A stretch of 64,000 nucleotides of DNA from Multifurca ochricompacta (taxonomy: Eukaryota; Basidiomycota; Agaricomycetes; Russulales; Russulaceae): assembly GCA_022496185.1 (NCBI GenBank), contig WTXG01000029.1, forward strand, positions 62,001 through 126,000. Reading direction: 5' to 3'. The translations under genes were made by a program, and so were the position numbers. The notes below the pieces were generated by a model, which saw only the letters and a program-made list of their open reading frames with translations, was not told where the DNA came from and did no database searches. Below, one piece after another: positions 25,395 through 37,622 of this stretch. How positions within the stretch are numbered: the stretch's first letter is position 1; every line of letters starts with the position of its first letter.

Positions 25395-25996
25395 AGACGT
25401 GCTACAAACTTTTTTTATGGACTTAATAAGCCTTGGACTTTTTATTCCCCCCTTCATTGACACTCCTTTCAAGTCACCCTGTCACTTTAGTCAACTACAC
25501 GCTTGGGTTTTTTCCCTGTTTTCTCCTCTCCTCTACCACTCTCGCACGGCTAATTTCGGACCTATGCATCACATTCTGTGCTCTGATAATCGCATCGCAT
25601 ATATCTTTTTTGAAATAAGAGACTATTAAATTAGTACGAACTATCATCTGGTTTGCTCATAGTTCACAGACTATCGGTATTAAACAAATAGCATTGTGAT
25701 ATCCTAATAGTACGGCCAATTCCCTGAACCGGGACGTTCCCGACCCACCCTAGAAGCTTCAGAACCTACGGGGTCCACATTAACTGCAAGCGAAGAATAG
25801 TTAGACTCGTGGATGAAACAGCGGGGCCTTGAGGGTAGTATCAATTGTGCATATTCTTAGCCGAATTGGAAGTTTCATGTGCCTCAAGACGCCGTGGTGG
25901 AAAAACCCGCGCTGCGCAAGGCGCACTTTGTTCAGCAGACAGTATTAAGCTCAATCTGACTTCCAGTCTCTAACCCCGTCTGTAAGAAAGAGGTCG
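25395..25996. other. Intergenic between convergent genes
   Basis: About 600 bp between the 3' ends of the chitin synthase (plus) and F-box (minus) genes. It is T-rich just after 25400, as expected for a 3' untranslated region. No gene was recognised. Confidence 0.45.
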
Positions 25997-27683
25997 TCAG
26001 AATCCTGAAAAAAAAACCATCGTGCGAACCTTGAATTCGAGCACCCATTTCCCTCCGATCATCACCGTTTCCGGAACGTCCTGCTTCGTGGAACAACAGT
26101 ACGGGAGAAACGACACGATGTCATGCTGTAGGAACGCGTCCGCCCGTAAAACAGTTGGGTTCGTTATGGAGTATAATGACGTCGAAATCACATTCTCGCA
26201 TTGTTCCCGCTCTTCTTCCCTTCTGGCGCGAACGCGTGCAGTGTTAAAATCAAGCACCTGCAGGGCGCGCTGGTCTTCCCCGTGGCCCGCGTTTCGTACA
26301 AGTGCCACCCTTTCGCCAGATGACATGCAGGGCACACGGCCAGAAAGCATGGGACGCTCAATCCAGCGAGTCCATTCTGGACCCCAATCGTCCCATGAAA
26401 TCACGTCAACATGTGCGACCGCGGCTTTGAGCAGCGTACGGCGGTGCGTCCAGAACAAGAAGTTTCGCTGAGTGTTTTACCATTCCGTTTAGATCCGCAG
26501 CTCAGGGAGATGCTGAATCCGATGACTGAGTATTTCGACGAGACCCGAAATGGTAAATGTGATGAAACTTGGAAGAGCTGGGGGAAGCCCAAGGGGGTGG
26601 ACTACCGGCATTTTGCAAAGTGATCTTGACGTCGAAGACTTGAGGACTAAGTGGAGGAAGCATGAGGGTACAAAGCGTTCTGAGGGTTGGAGGGGAAGTG
26701 TCTTCGAGGTTGCAGATTTCCAACGCAAACTCCTTCTCTTGCGCAAGGAGGATCGTGTGCGTATCTAGAAATGCGAGCACGGGAGCATACGTGGGATGTC
26801 GACGGTGACGAAGCTGCGGGAGGGGGGGTTGACGTGTGAGCGACTGGGCCCCGGGGAGGTTGTCGCAACGACTGACACTAGAAATTCGACCTTGCTTCCA
26901 GTTGACAAAAAACAGTCGTTCGCACTGGCGGGAATCCCACATCTGTGTGATAAGAAGCACCACATAATACCCTGAGACCTTCAAAGATATTCTGCAGTCC
27001 CAGACGTTACCCTCCAGACATAGCTCAATATGCTCCCTGTTCGCCATCGGATGACGCTCGCCTGTTGACAACTTAAAGAATCGGAAGATGAGAGTCAAGT
27101 CGTACGGGTAACGGCGTCTGGACAAGGAAATCAGAAGGGAGTTTAAGTGATTGAGGGAGAAAGCTGACGCGGACGCCACGACGACAAGATCCTCTTGTGG
27201 TGCCACGCTGAATTCCTTCGGAAGAACACGCGGGCCAAAGTCGAAGTTAGTCCACTGTAAAAGGGAGTGACCAGCGTTTTCTCGCAGGGAAGAGAGGTTG
27301 ATATAAGAATAGCCTGGGCGAGGTCCGAGAGATGTGGGCGATGGACGAGTTGCAATGAGTAGGTCATCGTGGACTATGTAGTCAATTCTCTCGTGAGGGT
27401 CGAAAGGACACGTAGCGCGATGGTACAGCATATCAAGCCAGAGCCACCCACGTTCCCAGCGATCTAACGCATTGACACGATCTGGAAGAGAGAGGCCCAG
27501 TATGGATAAGTCGGGTTCAACTCCGGATCGCAGGGAACGGATGAGATATTGCAGAAGAAGGGAATTCGATATGATATAAAGCAAGCGTCGGCAACATAGT
27601 CTACACGCTGCCAAGTCCTCGCGGGACAGTTGTGTGAGGACCTGAACCAGAATCTCAACGGGAAGCGCGAAAAGAGGCGACAT
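25997..27683 (-). CDS. F-box domain protein (mushroom type)
   Basis: F-box proteins recruit targets to SCF ubiquitin ligases through Skp1. ATG 27681-27683 opens directly into an F-box: LPVEILVQVLTQLSREDLA followed by CRLCCRRLLYIIS (residues ~6-50). The remaining ~480 residues have no clear repeat domain. They resemble the large uncharacterised agaricomycete F-box family, with WTNFDFGPRVLP, VWDCRISLKVSGYYVVLL and the C-terminal block QVLDFNTARVRARRE ... HDIVSFLPYCCSTKQDVPE. The first open frame ends at 26502 and coding resumes near 26460 (FWTHRRTLLKAAVAHVD). A short intron or a frame break lies between, and I could not fix the junction. The target is unknown. It is convergent with the chitin synthase gene. 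Confidence 0.75.
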
Positions 27684-28015
27684 TATAAAGGACGGCCGTT
27701 CGGAGATCTGGTAATCACCTTATTTGAAGCGACATCGATAAACACCTCGATGTACCTGTACCAGATGCTAATCGTTGTTGTATGGTTGATCTACTCACAC
27801 GGTCGTGACCGTGAGGCTGAGGCCAATGGAAACTTGAAATTCGATTTGAATACATACAGAGGGAAACGAGGTTGTTAAGCGGAGCATAATGTAATCAAAA
27901 TTTAGAAAATAAAATATCAGTGTAGTAGGTACGAGCCTCTGAGTCCAGATACCGTATCTTGTCAAGAAACAAAGACATATCATCTCTCTGTCTAGAATGG
28001 TGATTATAACTACAA
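27684..28015. other. Short intergenic, F-box 5' / EF-hand gene 3'
   Basis: This is 332 bp upstream of the F-box gene start and downstream of the EF-hand gene stop, both on the minus strand. It is AT-rich near 27890-27930. No element was identified. Confidence 0.4.
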
Positions 28016-31000
28016 TCAGCCTCCAGTAGTTCCCGCAAGCTTTTGCAGGAGATGTTCAATATTTCCAATCCGACCAGTCAGGTCATCGAACCGAGTTTGC
28101 ATGGTGTTGAGGCGGTCTTCAAGCAACATAAGTCGCTGATCCGTTGACGAGGCTACTTCATCACTCTTCTCTGGCGCTTGGCAACGAATGAGATGATGAT
28201 CTTCAGTATGCTTTCCAGAGCTGCGCATAAGGTCAGGGACACCCTCGGTATCGCACGCGTCGCATATGAAGAGGTTGTCTGGCAGCGCACGATAGATGAC
28301 ATATCAATACTCAGGCGAAAAGTTTGATCCTTGGAACTGACCTTCGCAAGCAATACAGTACCAGCATGGGAAGGAAAGGCGACCTTTGCACTTGCCACAC
28401 GAAGGTAAGTCACTATCTTCAGCACGAGGTGATGGCTCGGGGGGTTGCGACACATCTTGTGGGGTCTCATCCATTGGTCCTTGGGAGGTGCTTACAAGCG
28501 GCGAGCTAAGCGATGGTTTAATTGTCTCGGACCTTGTCAAAGATGAAGTCAAGGACGTTGAGGGTTCTATCTTTGTTAAGGTAGGCTCCGAGCTCAGCTC
28601 ATCCTTCGCATCCAGTAAGGTCTTTCCCTCATTCTCCTGCAGTTGCTGAGAGGACTCTGCAATCTTAGCGCAGAGCCTTTCCACGCGGTTGAAAGCCGCA
28701 TTTGCCGCGGTATATGCGCGGCCGTGCTGGCGTATCAGTATGACAGTACGAACTTTAAGGAGCCTGTGAGTCGGTTCATGAGGGGCTTCGAGGTCTTCGC
28801 GGTAAGTTATACGCGCATTGATACATTGCGGTGCGCAGCAAAGATCCAGAGTGTCGTAAGTCTCCGTGTTTTTGTTGACACAATCGAGACAGAACAGACG
28901 TGCCCCGCCAATGAGACCACCGCACCAATCACAACATGCATTCCTCCAATCGATGTCAGCTTTGGTAAGGGACGCTTACCGCCTTCGGGACTCACTCATG
29001 CATCCATGTGTACGCGCGTATGTAGGTGATCTTAGAACCGTAGAAGCATGCGTCTGCCGATGTGAGTCGCTGTGCAGCTGCACAGAGTCGTTGAATGTCT
29101 TCACTGTTGGGAGGCGTCCCGAAGTAAAGGTAACGGACCGACAGGGAGATCACTGTCTCCCGATCGTCTCGGCGTTGAGCAAAATAGGACCATGACCAAC
29201 GCTCCCGACGTACGTCGCTTCGCACGGCAGCAATCGCAAATCTCCACAAGGCGCGAGGCTTATTGCTTGATACCTCGTTGATACTAGGGTATACGACAAG
29301 GTAACGAGGTGGAATCCGGCGGAACTCCATAAGGCCATCGGAGCTTTCTGGATCGGCAGATGTGCCCCAGACCCCGGTCAAGGCATCACGTTCGGGATCG
29401 AAGTGACCGTCGAAGAAAACGGCAGACCACAGTGCACTCTGGAATGTCATCTTGAATTTGATTTGCGTGACGTCGTTTTCATCCTTGGACCAAGAACCAG
29501 TAATAGTAAAGCGTCCTCTGTTAGACCAAGCCTTCGCCTTGAATTGGTGTTCACCATCAGCACGCTCGAGTACAAAGGTCATCATTGTGTCAGTTCCGCT
29601 GGTCTTTCGAATACCTTTGACTTCGTAGAAGTAGCCATGCCAGCGCCCCAAACTGCATCACGTATAGAAAATCAAAGAAGCCGATACGCGGATGGAAACA
29701 GAGCGCACATGTCCTTTAATGGCGGCTCAACATCACCGAAATCGGGCAAGTCGTCGATCGAATGTCCGTCGTACACCCAGTCATCAAGGGTCAGGTCGTC
29801 CGTGTACCCATACTTCAGAATATCCTCCAGTTTCACGTCTTGGTCTTCGTTGAGGTCATTGTATGATATGACCGACGGGTCGAGGCCCCGGATGTAGTCC
29901 AGAGACCACAAATCTTTTGGGCGGGAAAAGTATTTGAACTGTAGACATTTCATAATTTTGAACGGCCAGAAAAGAAAGAAATAACTGACGATCCCGTAGG
30001 CGAAGTTTTGGAGTTGCTTCTCAGGGTCGAGTTTCTGCTGAGAAAATATGTCTACATACGCTCATCGGTCTGCGCCCCGAACCGCTGAGGAAAACGAGGT
30101 CGACATACTCGTAAGGTCATTCATACGGTATTTCAAAGCATCATTCACGTAGAGAATGCTTTCCACGTTGCCCCAGAGCTCACGTGAATCGAGCACCTTG
30201 GTCCGCATGATCCGCATGATCTCGTAATGGCGCTTCGTCAACAAGTAGAGTAGCGGAAAGACGGTCTACAATCTTATATGAGTCGGGTGTGGTGCTGAGA
30301 GCGTCTATAATGCCAACCTTCTCAATGCGGCCCACGCCTGTAATGAGAGTAAGAGTATCTGTGCCATCAATAACGTAGTCGACCGCTTTCAAATTTGCGC
30401 TTAATCGAGACTCCTCTGCTTCAAGATACGCCTTGAACTTTTCCTGGTTGCCTGGTCCAGGTTGCAGAGAGGTGACAGTAGCAGTTAGAGTGTGAACTGG
30501 CATCCAAACAGAGGACAGATAGTCATCGAAAGCCTGCCGATTAGGAGGGAGCACCTCGGCACGAACGCCTTCCATCTTGGCAAATAATTTTTCTATCTTG
30601 TCAGCATAGTCGATAATCGACGCCCGATATCCTACCAGGAAGTCAGGGGCGCCTGCATAAGTACCAGACACAGTCACTCACCGACTGCCCAGAATGAAAC
30701 CCAATGGGCCAGGCTGAAACTCATGAGACAGCATTCGTTTGGTCGTAAAGCAAGACCAACCTCCACTCGACTGGTCGAGAACTTGTAAAGCGATTCATCT
30801 CTGAGATAGTGATGAATCCCGACGCGTCGTCGTCAAATGCCTCTAAAATAGGCTGCAGCCGTGTAACATCGATGAATTTAATCGCCCAGGCATCCGGATT
30901 CTGGGAGCCACTCATTGCGGTGGAGATGCCACGAACGCCCTGAGTTTCTGAGGCAAGTTTCTCTAGATAATAGTCTCTGAGCGCGAGCACAAAATGTCGA

Positions 31001-32831
31001 GCCTTTACATTCCCGCGCCAGCCCTAGAAAACCCATCAAATTAACGCACACAGTGGAAGGAGGGTAACGTTGTGCCTACCATCTCTGTCCATATCTCATG
31101 GATTGACTGAAGAGAAAGGTGAGTTGTAGATGAGCGCCGGGAAAAGGAAAAGGATGCTCACGCGGTCGAGGATCCGCTCGTGTGGGCCACCTTTTACTTC
31201 TTGAATGACGCGATCACTCTCACGCTTGACAACAAGTGTCAGCTCGTCGATAATCTGGCGTTTCTGGATTTCAAACTTGCGGAAGAACACAGTCTGATTC
31301 TTCTCCACAGACACATCTGGGTCCTCAAATATCTCATTTCTGAGATCATCGGCATTCGGATTTGCATCGCTAGGCTTCGCTCGAGTCACATGATGCCCTT
31401 CGGTACTGGATGCGCCTGGCGCCTTGCTCGCTGCTTCCTCCAGGTAAAGCAATATCTTGTCGTTGCCTCGGAGGGCCTTTGGACCACCTTTTTTAGCCAC
31501 GAGTTCTGACAACTGTTTCTGCTCGGGGCTGGCTAGTTGCTGGAACATGGCCATCATCACATTCATCCTGGTTTTCCAAACTTAGATAATAGGTGGAGAT
31601 AAATATGAGAACGCGAACTTTTCATCAAGAGCCTTCGTCGTATCTCCGATGGTATCGAGTTTGGCGTTGGCCTTGTCAACCCCCTGACTTGTGTGAATGG
31701 ACAACTCGAACTCGAACTCTTGGCGTCGCTTGGAGAAAAGTGTCACGTAGCTAAGAAGTTTAGCATCCCAGAGTGGCCCAAGGAACACCTTCGCCAGAAG
31801 TTTTTTCTTCGCATACGCATCGCACACATTCGAGCAGAGTTTGATATCATCTGCTGTACACCCCACAAGTGACTTCAAGCGGTCCTCGATCGTTCGTCCA
31901 TCGGGTGCCGTGAGCTTGTCATTCTGCACGTCTTTGAGGCTGTAGGACATGAGCGAATGACGATGCGTGGCTATCAAGACGCACAGGAGCAGTACGCCCA
32001 TCATATCCTTCATCTCAACATAGAGTGCGATGATCTTCCTTTCGTTGTCGCGACGCTTCAACTCAAGGGTGTAAACCGTCTTAAACGCCATGACAACAAC
32101 TGTTTTTCCAATCGTCTCGCATGTGCATGTATAGTAGGATCAACATACCGCCAATGAAAGGATGCAAATCTGCCACAACATCCAGGGCATTCATCAAAAT
32201 AGGCATGCCCTCGAAAAAGTGATCAATCCCCTCCTTGACAGCTATGCCGATGTCACTTTGCTCAGCGGCGCCTACAGCTGCTGTAATAAAGGGAGTGAAC
32301 AGCGAAACATTGCCCTGTGCCGCAGTAACTGTGTCATCTAAAAAGCGAGGATCAGCATACAGCAGGGTGCAGCCTAGGCACTGATGACATACAGATGTCA
32401 TTAAGTCCCCGACTCAGGTCGGACTCTTTTGGGCCATCCTTGACCATGTTCCACGTCTCCGTTAGCGTGTCTAGCACAGGGCTTACAGTCGGCAACATTG
32501 CCGGGTGAGGTACCACGGCCAGAGTAGTCATGAAGACAGTAGGATCGGCGGGAAGGGGCATCGGCGTGGGCTTTTCGCGGACATCGACTTCGGGGGGGCT
32601 TTCAACCTTGGGAGTTTCGGATAGTGTGGGTGTCGACGGGGACGAGCTAGCACGATCAACGGTGGAAGGGGTTCTCTTCCTCCATGAACGAGGTAGGGTG
32701 GGTATTGGCTCGGTTGCTTGCCGCCGACGGGACGGTTTGTTGTTAGAGGATGTGTTCCTCTCACCGTCAGCAGGTCCAGGACGTGCAAGGCTCGGTTGGC
32801 TGAACTTTCTCAGCAAACGGGTGAAGGGCAT
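28016..32831 (-). CDS. Large EF-hand and zinc-finger protein, function unknown
   Basis: This is a multi-exon protein of roughly 1.3 kaa. ATG is at 32829-32831 (MPFTRLLRKFSQPS); the stop is at 28016-28018. The order is: a disordered Ser/Pro-rich N-terminus; a helical domain (VSPVLDTLTETWNMVK, AVKEGIDHFFEGMPILMNAL, VVMAFKTVYTLELKRRDNE, LKDVQNDKLTAPDGRTIEDR); a linker; then one EF-hand loop DDDASGFITISE (~30797-30832) inside RLQPILEAFDDDASGF and SRPVEW. A conserved middle region with a lipocalin-like or beta-rich block follows (GRWHGYFYEVKGIRKTSG, RGRFTITGSWSKDEND). Two Cys-rich zinc-binding segments come near the end: CCDWCGGLIGGARLFCLDC, and LPSCGKCKGRLSFPCWYC with ICDAC. It ends in a coiled coil. 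The zinc segments resemble ZZ/treble-clef fingers. Related proteins are common and uncharacterised in mushrooms. The calcium and zinc binding is inferred from motifs only. Confidence 0.75.
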
Positions 32832-35598
32832 AGGTAAAATGCAAAAGGCTCAACCCAGAGCACGAATGTTTTGTTAGAAAGGCATCTTCTGGTGTAAGAT
32901 TGATTGCCGGGCGCAGATTCCCTGTGCACCAATCAAAAGCGTCATCGGGTCCACGCCCAACTAAAAGATTGTTGATGGACGAATAAGCAATAGACGCTCA
33001 GGAACAGTACCACCAAGCCGTATCGCTGGCATAGCCAATTGATCCTCCCCATGGCCAGCTGATAATTAACACATTCCCGGTTCCTGCAATCATCACCCTC
33101 AGTCAGTTATAATTGAAAATAGGACAACGATTAAACTGATATACACATCGCGAGACTTCACCTTTCAGGAGCAATAGCTAACGGCATAATAAGTCCAGGG
33201 TCCTCCCGGCGCTCCGCACAAACCTACTCTCAACTCACCTGTCATCATTTCAAATTTCAGTTGATATGACATAGTATTGCAGACAGATTGCTGCTCAAAA
33301 CAACCAATGATGGTTAGAACGATGCAGTATGTGACAACGACGCCTTGCCTCGACGACTTCTGTAGAGGAATGTCATACATGTTGGAGAATGTTTTTTATG
33401 TCTTGGTATAAGTTATTCAGGCGGCTAAATGGGGTGCATCTCACCCGGGCGCCAGGATTCGACCTTGAGTCCAGTACAGCGCCAACCCGTAGGATTATCC
33501 ATCGAACCACGTGGTGAGGTCTGTAGTGGGGCTGCGTTGGAAGCGAAGATCAAATTCTACTAGTGTCGTGATAAAGGTGTTGGTACCAAGGTGATCAGAT
33601 ACATAATCCTCATCCTCTTCGTCCGAACGCAACGACAAACCGCTTTGTGACGTTGCCCCATGTTTCCAGGTGTCGTTGATGTCATTCATAAAAGCAACTG
33701 CGGGACTCGGTTCGCAGGCAGGATTAAAAACCGTAAGGCTTCAGTCTGGCGTAGTCTTCCTTGATCTTGTGGCTGTCGAGACAACGCTAGCCAACGCCGC
33801 ACGTGCTGTGGCATTTACGTGGCCTCGTCGACGCTAAGCAAAGAAATGTGGGCTTCCACTAGTTTAGTTCGTAATATTCGGTTCCTGCCGTAACTTCGAA
33901 GACTAGGGGAACACCTATACCCTACAGCGCACAGAAACTACTTACAATATCAAAAGCCTCCATGTTCTTCTCGGAACGATCAAGACAGAAGAGACGAGCT
34001 TTACGAGGGTCAAGCACACCTCGTATCCCTACATCTCTTAGCAATACGAACTCGCGCGAGGTGAGTCCAATTACAAATGCGGAATGTCTCGGAGCTGCAG
34101 AGGCAAGCATGAGCCGCTGTGAAGCTAGGGGGAGCCATTCCACCTTGCCGAACTCTCAGTGAATCTCCACTAGACGATTTTCTAGCGCCGGGTTTGATCT
34201 GATCTCTGATCTAGAATGTGGGGTATACCATAAGATATTCAGGGGCAAGGGGGAAGGGGATAACAGCGGAGTTCCAGTTAGGAAAATGGAAATGTCTGGG
34301 TGTTGACTACGAGAGCGGGTGGTGAATGAAGAGTTTCACCCCACACCCTACCCCTACCCCCTTTTCACAGTAATGCAGCCTTTCTAAGGTCAGGCACTGG
34401 ATCCACTGTTTTCATTTTCTTTCGCCATCCGCATCATTTACATTTACATGTACTTTGAGTCCATCGACCCGGCCAACTAACCTGAAACCATGCCAGTTTG
34501 AACCCGCTTCATTCATTTTTTTTCATAGATTTTCCTCGAAGAGGTGTGTCAGCCACCTCCTGAACGAGTCGGCATTTGGCAAGGTCGCCTAGGCACTGCT
34601 GAGCATTATTTCACAATACCCGTGGTGCAAATTGGGTCGTCTTCACTTTCCCTGGTGGATGTTGTCCTTTACATTTGTCGGACTACCCTTTTTCGGTCTG
34701 GGTTCTTATGGCATGGTGCAAAATGCGACCCGGGAAGCTTCTTAACCGTAGGGCGACATCTGAAGACCACCAAAAAACCAGTTACGAATTAATGATCGAG
34801 AATTTTCTCAATGCGATCCTTTCCTTTACCGGCTCTGCACAAGTAACAGATAGATGGGTCGGAACCAGGGTCTACGACTTTCGAAATCGAATCATGTACT
34901 CATAGCAGACGATGCAATAGTAACTGGGGCGCGACACACAGAAATCGAACGAGTCGACGCTGGTATGGACCACAGATTCTGCGATTTAGTGCATTATTTC
35001 GAGAAAATACTTGGCCCTTGGCCCCTCGCCCTCACCACTGGCACTGGAGAAAGCGTAGCCCTTGTATGAGTATTAATAAAAAGAGGGAAGAGAGGGGAGA
35101 AAGTAGAGGAAGTAGAGGATGATAGGGCTTGCACGTGCACTTGACTTGTCTCATTTCTGGACATACCCCACCCCACGGCACACGGTCTCTCGTCTGAACC
35201 GCGTTCTTTATAGCTTAAATGACGGTGACGAGATTGCTCTTGCACTGGGAGGATTTTTGTTGTTATTTGCCAGTCACACCTGTTCTGGTCCTGTGTCCTA
35301 TGATAGCAAGGGCGGACAACGTACAGACTGCAACAAACTCGGCCATAACTCGCTCGCACCAGATCAACAGGAGGGAGCTTTAAAGGGAAATTCCCCGTAC
35401 CTCACTGCCCCGACAGTCCGAAGAGTTGTAATGTGGAAGTCAGACACTTCCATGCCACAAAGTTCCACCGAGTGGGGATGACAAATTATCACAAAATCGG
35501 TGAAAACACCGACTGGAGTACCCGCTATAAGTACACATGGGAAAAGCTTTCGGCTTAAAAGTACAAATGAAGGTAGGGCAATATGAAAAAAAAACCAA
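32832..35598. other. Gene-poor interval of 2.8 kb
   Basis: No complete gene could be supported. It holds a possible zinc-finger relic at 33922-34143 and a tRNA-like stretch near 33441-33516 that I do not accept as a gene. Plus-strand open frames between 34544 and 35069 show no recognised domain and lack a coherent exon chain; they may be decayed coding sequence. Confidence 0.5.
33922..34143 (-). pseudogene. Possible zinc-finger gene relic
   Basis: A minus-strand frame includes GVLDPRKARLFCLDRSEKN followed by MEAFDI and then a possible GTAAGT donor. It resembles the first Cys-rich segment of the EF-hand/zinc-finger gene just downstream (GGARLFCLDCVNKNTETYD), with the last Cys replaced by Arg and the first CxxC missing. 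No other part of that gene is evident nearby. It is either a decayed fragment of a paralogue or chance similarity around a short motif. Confidence 0.35.
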
Positions 35599-37622
35599 TC
35601 AGGGGACAAACACCACGAGCAAGATGTTCACGACCAACTTATCCAGCAAGCCATTCGATACAAGGGGCACGCGCTCCTTCGAGATACTTCCAGACATGCT
35701 CCCGGATATATCCTCGTCAGCCAACAGCACTATATTCGCCTCTGCGAGCGGGATTGCGCCACTCTGCTCAACCCGGTGCTGCAAGTTAATGATTTGTTCG
35801 CCTCCGTCCACGTATGGCGCAGCTCCATACACCCCACTCAACGGACGGCGGCCAGAACCACTATATGAATTGCCATCAGGCTCCGGCCCACACTCAACAG
35901 TGCGATCAACGGGCCAGATGTACCCGCCAGCAGTCCAGCGTAGTTCAGGTGAGAGTTTGTACAGCTTGACAGCGTGATATAGGAGCGAGTCACCACCCTT
36001 CAGCTATAAGGGATGGATAGGTGTTGAGTTGGTCATCGGCCTCACATTTTTGATTTCTCTGAATTATAACTCACATATGGTACCAACGACTCTGCGAGTA
36101 CGTCTGCGGGGTTGACCCCATAATCACCCGTGAGATAAAAGGCGATCATGCGGCCACGCGTCATGTTGAAGATGGGGGCCAAATGATCCAAGAAGCGGTC
36201 AGTCGGCGCGATGAGCGGATCTGGAGACACGCCTGATGGGCCGAAAGTCTTTAGATGTACGGCGTATGAGATGGTGATGCGGCAGCCTTTCTGCACGGGC
36301 TCGACCTCGGCTGCGCAATCTGACAAATGCGCAACCCATTCCACGTGCCCACTTTTCCAGCCTCTGGCCTGGAAGCGCTCCTCATTGTCTTTGGGGGCGT
36401 TCACTACGTTCACTACGAGCGCACCACCACGGAAGCGCACAGGTAATGTCACGATCAAAGTTGCGACGCGCATATCGCCGGGAGGGGGTTGCACGCCCAT
36501 ACTCGCTCCAGTTGGAAATATCTCCACTTTGTCACGTACAGCGTGGAGGTAGTGTCCACCTGGGAGTGTAGGGAAGAGCGTATTGCGCACTGCTTCGAGG
36601 ATCGGGTGATTTGCGAGTTCAAGCGAAGTTGTCAGGGGGAGGTTCGTTGGATAGAAGAGGGAGTCGCTATCTACGTCGTCTATTATTTGTGGATGTGGTC
36701 GGCAAGCAGCCATCAATACGTCGAGAGCAGGTGGTGTGTCATAGTCAACGTCGATAGGGAAATCGAGTGAGTGCGTGATTCCGCTCTGACGAGTGCTTAT
36801 CAGAGATGGGAGAGGACCGGAATTCTCAAAGCCACCCTACCTTTGTTCGAAGAATAATGTGAGGGAGCAGGATCCATTGGAATGCGCCCAGAAATCACGA
36901 AGGGTCGTGCTTTAGCCGCGATGACGGCGCAATGCTCGACGACAGGAGGTTCTCGTTCGTATAGTCCGACACCCCACGACGCATGAGTGGCCGAGGCTGC
37001 CCCCGGGGACTTGAGACGTGTTCTATCTCAAAACCGGCACTCGGGCCCCGGAAGGCCACGGACTGTTCGTACGCGCCGCGCCCAACGATTGCTGGTGAGA
37101 CAGCGGGGGAAGGCACTTTTGCCACGGCCGCAGGGAGGGGGGGCGGCGATAGAGAAGGGGGGATTGTTGAGGGCATCATTCTGGTGGACGAGAAACGGAC
37201 AGGGTGTAGGGTAGAAAAGAGCTCGAATGAAGGACGAAGGGGGGGGCGGGAAGCGCCGGATGACGGTCACTTATCGGATTGAGCGCTTCCCAGACGAGGT
37301 CATGTTGTCTCGCAAAAGTGGAGGTCTCGTGCAGGATTACGGAATAAATCAAGGGTCCCGCGGATGCGCCAGCAGCTGATATTAGGGCAACACGCCGAAA
37401 CCTCATGCCCTATGACGAGAAGACAATGCAATGTTTGGCCCATATCAGTCACATGACATAATTGAATTGACTCGAAGACCGAAAGAAGCAGCTGGCCAAG
37501 AGAAGACTTAAACAAGATGGGGGGGATGAAGGTCCTCTGGACATGATCGGGCACTCACAGTAAAGTAATAAAGTGACTCTTCGCCGCAATTCGTCGGGCA
37601 CGTAAGTTTGAACCTCGCTCAT
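35599..37622 (-). CDS. 2OG-Fe(II) oxygenase-like fold protein lacking metal ligands
   Basis: The firm part is 35599-36716. It gives a prolyl-hydroxylase-like fold, HAVRDKVEIFPTGASMGVQP, then ATLIVTLPVRFRGGALVV, then VEWVAHLSDCAAEVEPVQKG, then RITISYAVHLK. In active relatives these positions read as H-x-D after the first strand, GG-x-LVV, and S-D-x-x-HEV. Here the HxD becomes VQP and the distal His becomes Ala, so iron binding is unlikely. The last exon (LKGGDSLLYHAVKLYKL onward) ends at 35599. Upstream, an exon with LRDFWAHSNGSCSLTLFFEQ joins through an intron to SGITHSLDFPIDVDYDTPPA. A plausible start is ATG 37620-37622 (MSEVQTYVPDELRRRVTLLL), but exons between 36860 and 37560 are uncertain and may belong to another gene. 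Biological role unknown. Confidence 0.55.

Noticed and set aside
26022..26471. 149-residue plus-strand open frame
   Set aside because: It is antisense to the F-box protein C-terminal block, which has clear family similarity on the minus strand.
33441..33516. tRNA-like sequence on the minus strand (GGTCGAATCCTGGCGCC resembles a T-arm and acceptor end)
   Set aside because: The T-stem does not pair well, no matching 5' acceptor strand or convincing anticodon stem was found, and no CCA-adjacent structure forms. It may be a relic, or damaged by a missing base.
34544..35069. Plus-strand gene in the gene-poor interval
   Set aside because: Three short open frames do not join through plausible introns and show no domain.
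37176..37406. Independent small gene with MRFRRVALISAAGASAG
   Set aside because: It could be a short hydrophobic protein, but no homologue is recognised and it may be an exon of the oxygenase-like gene; not supported as a separate gene.
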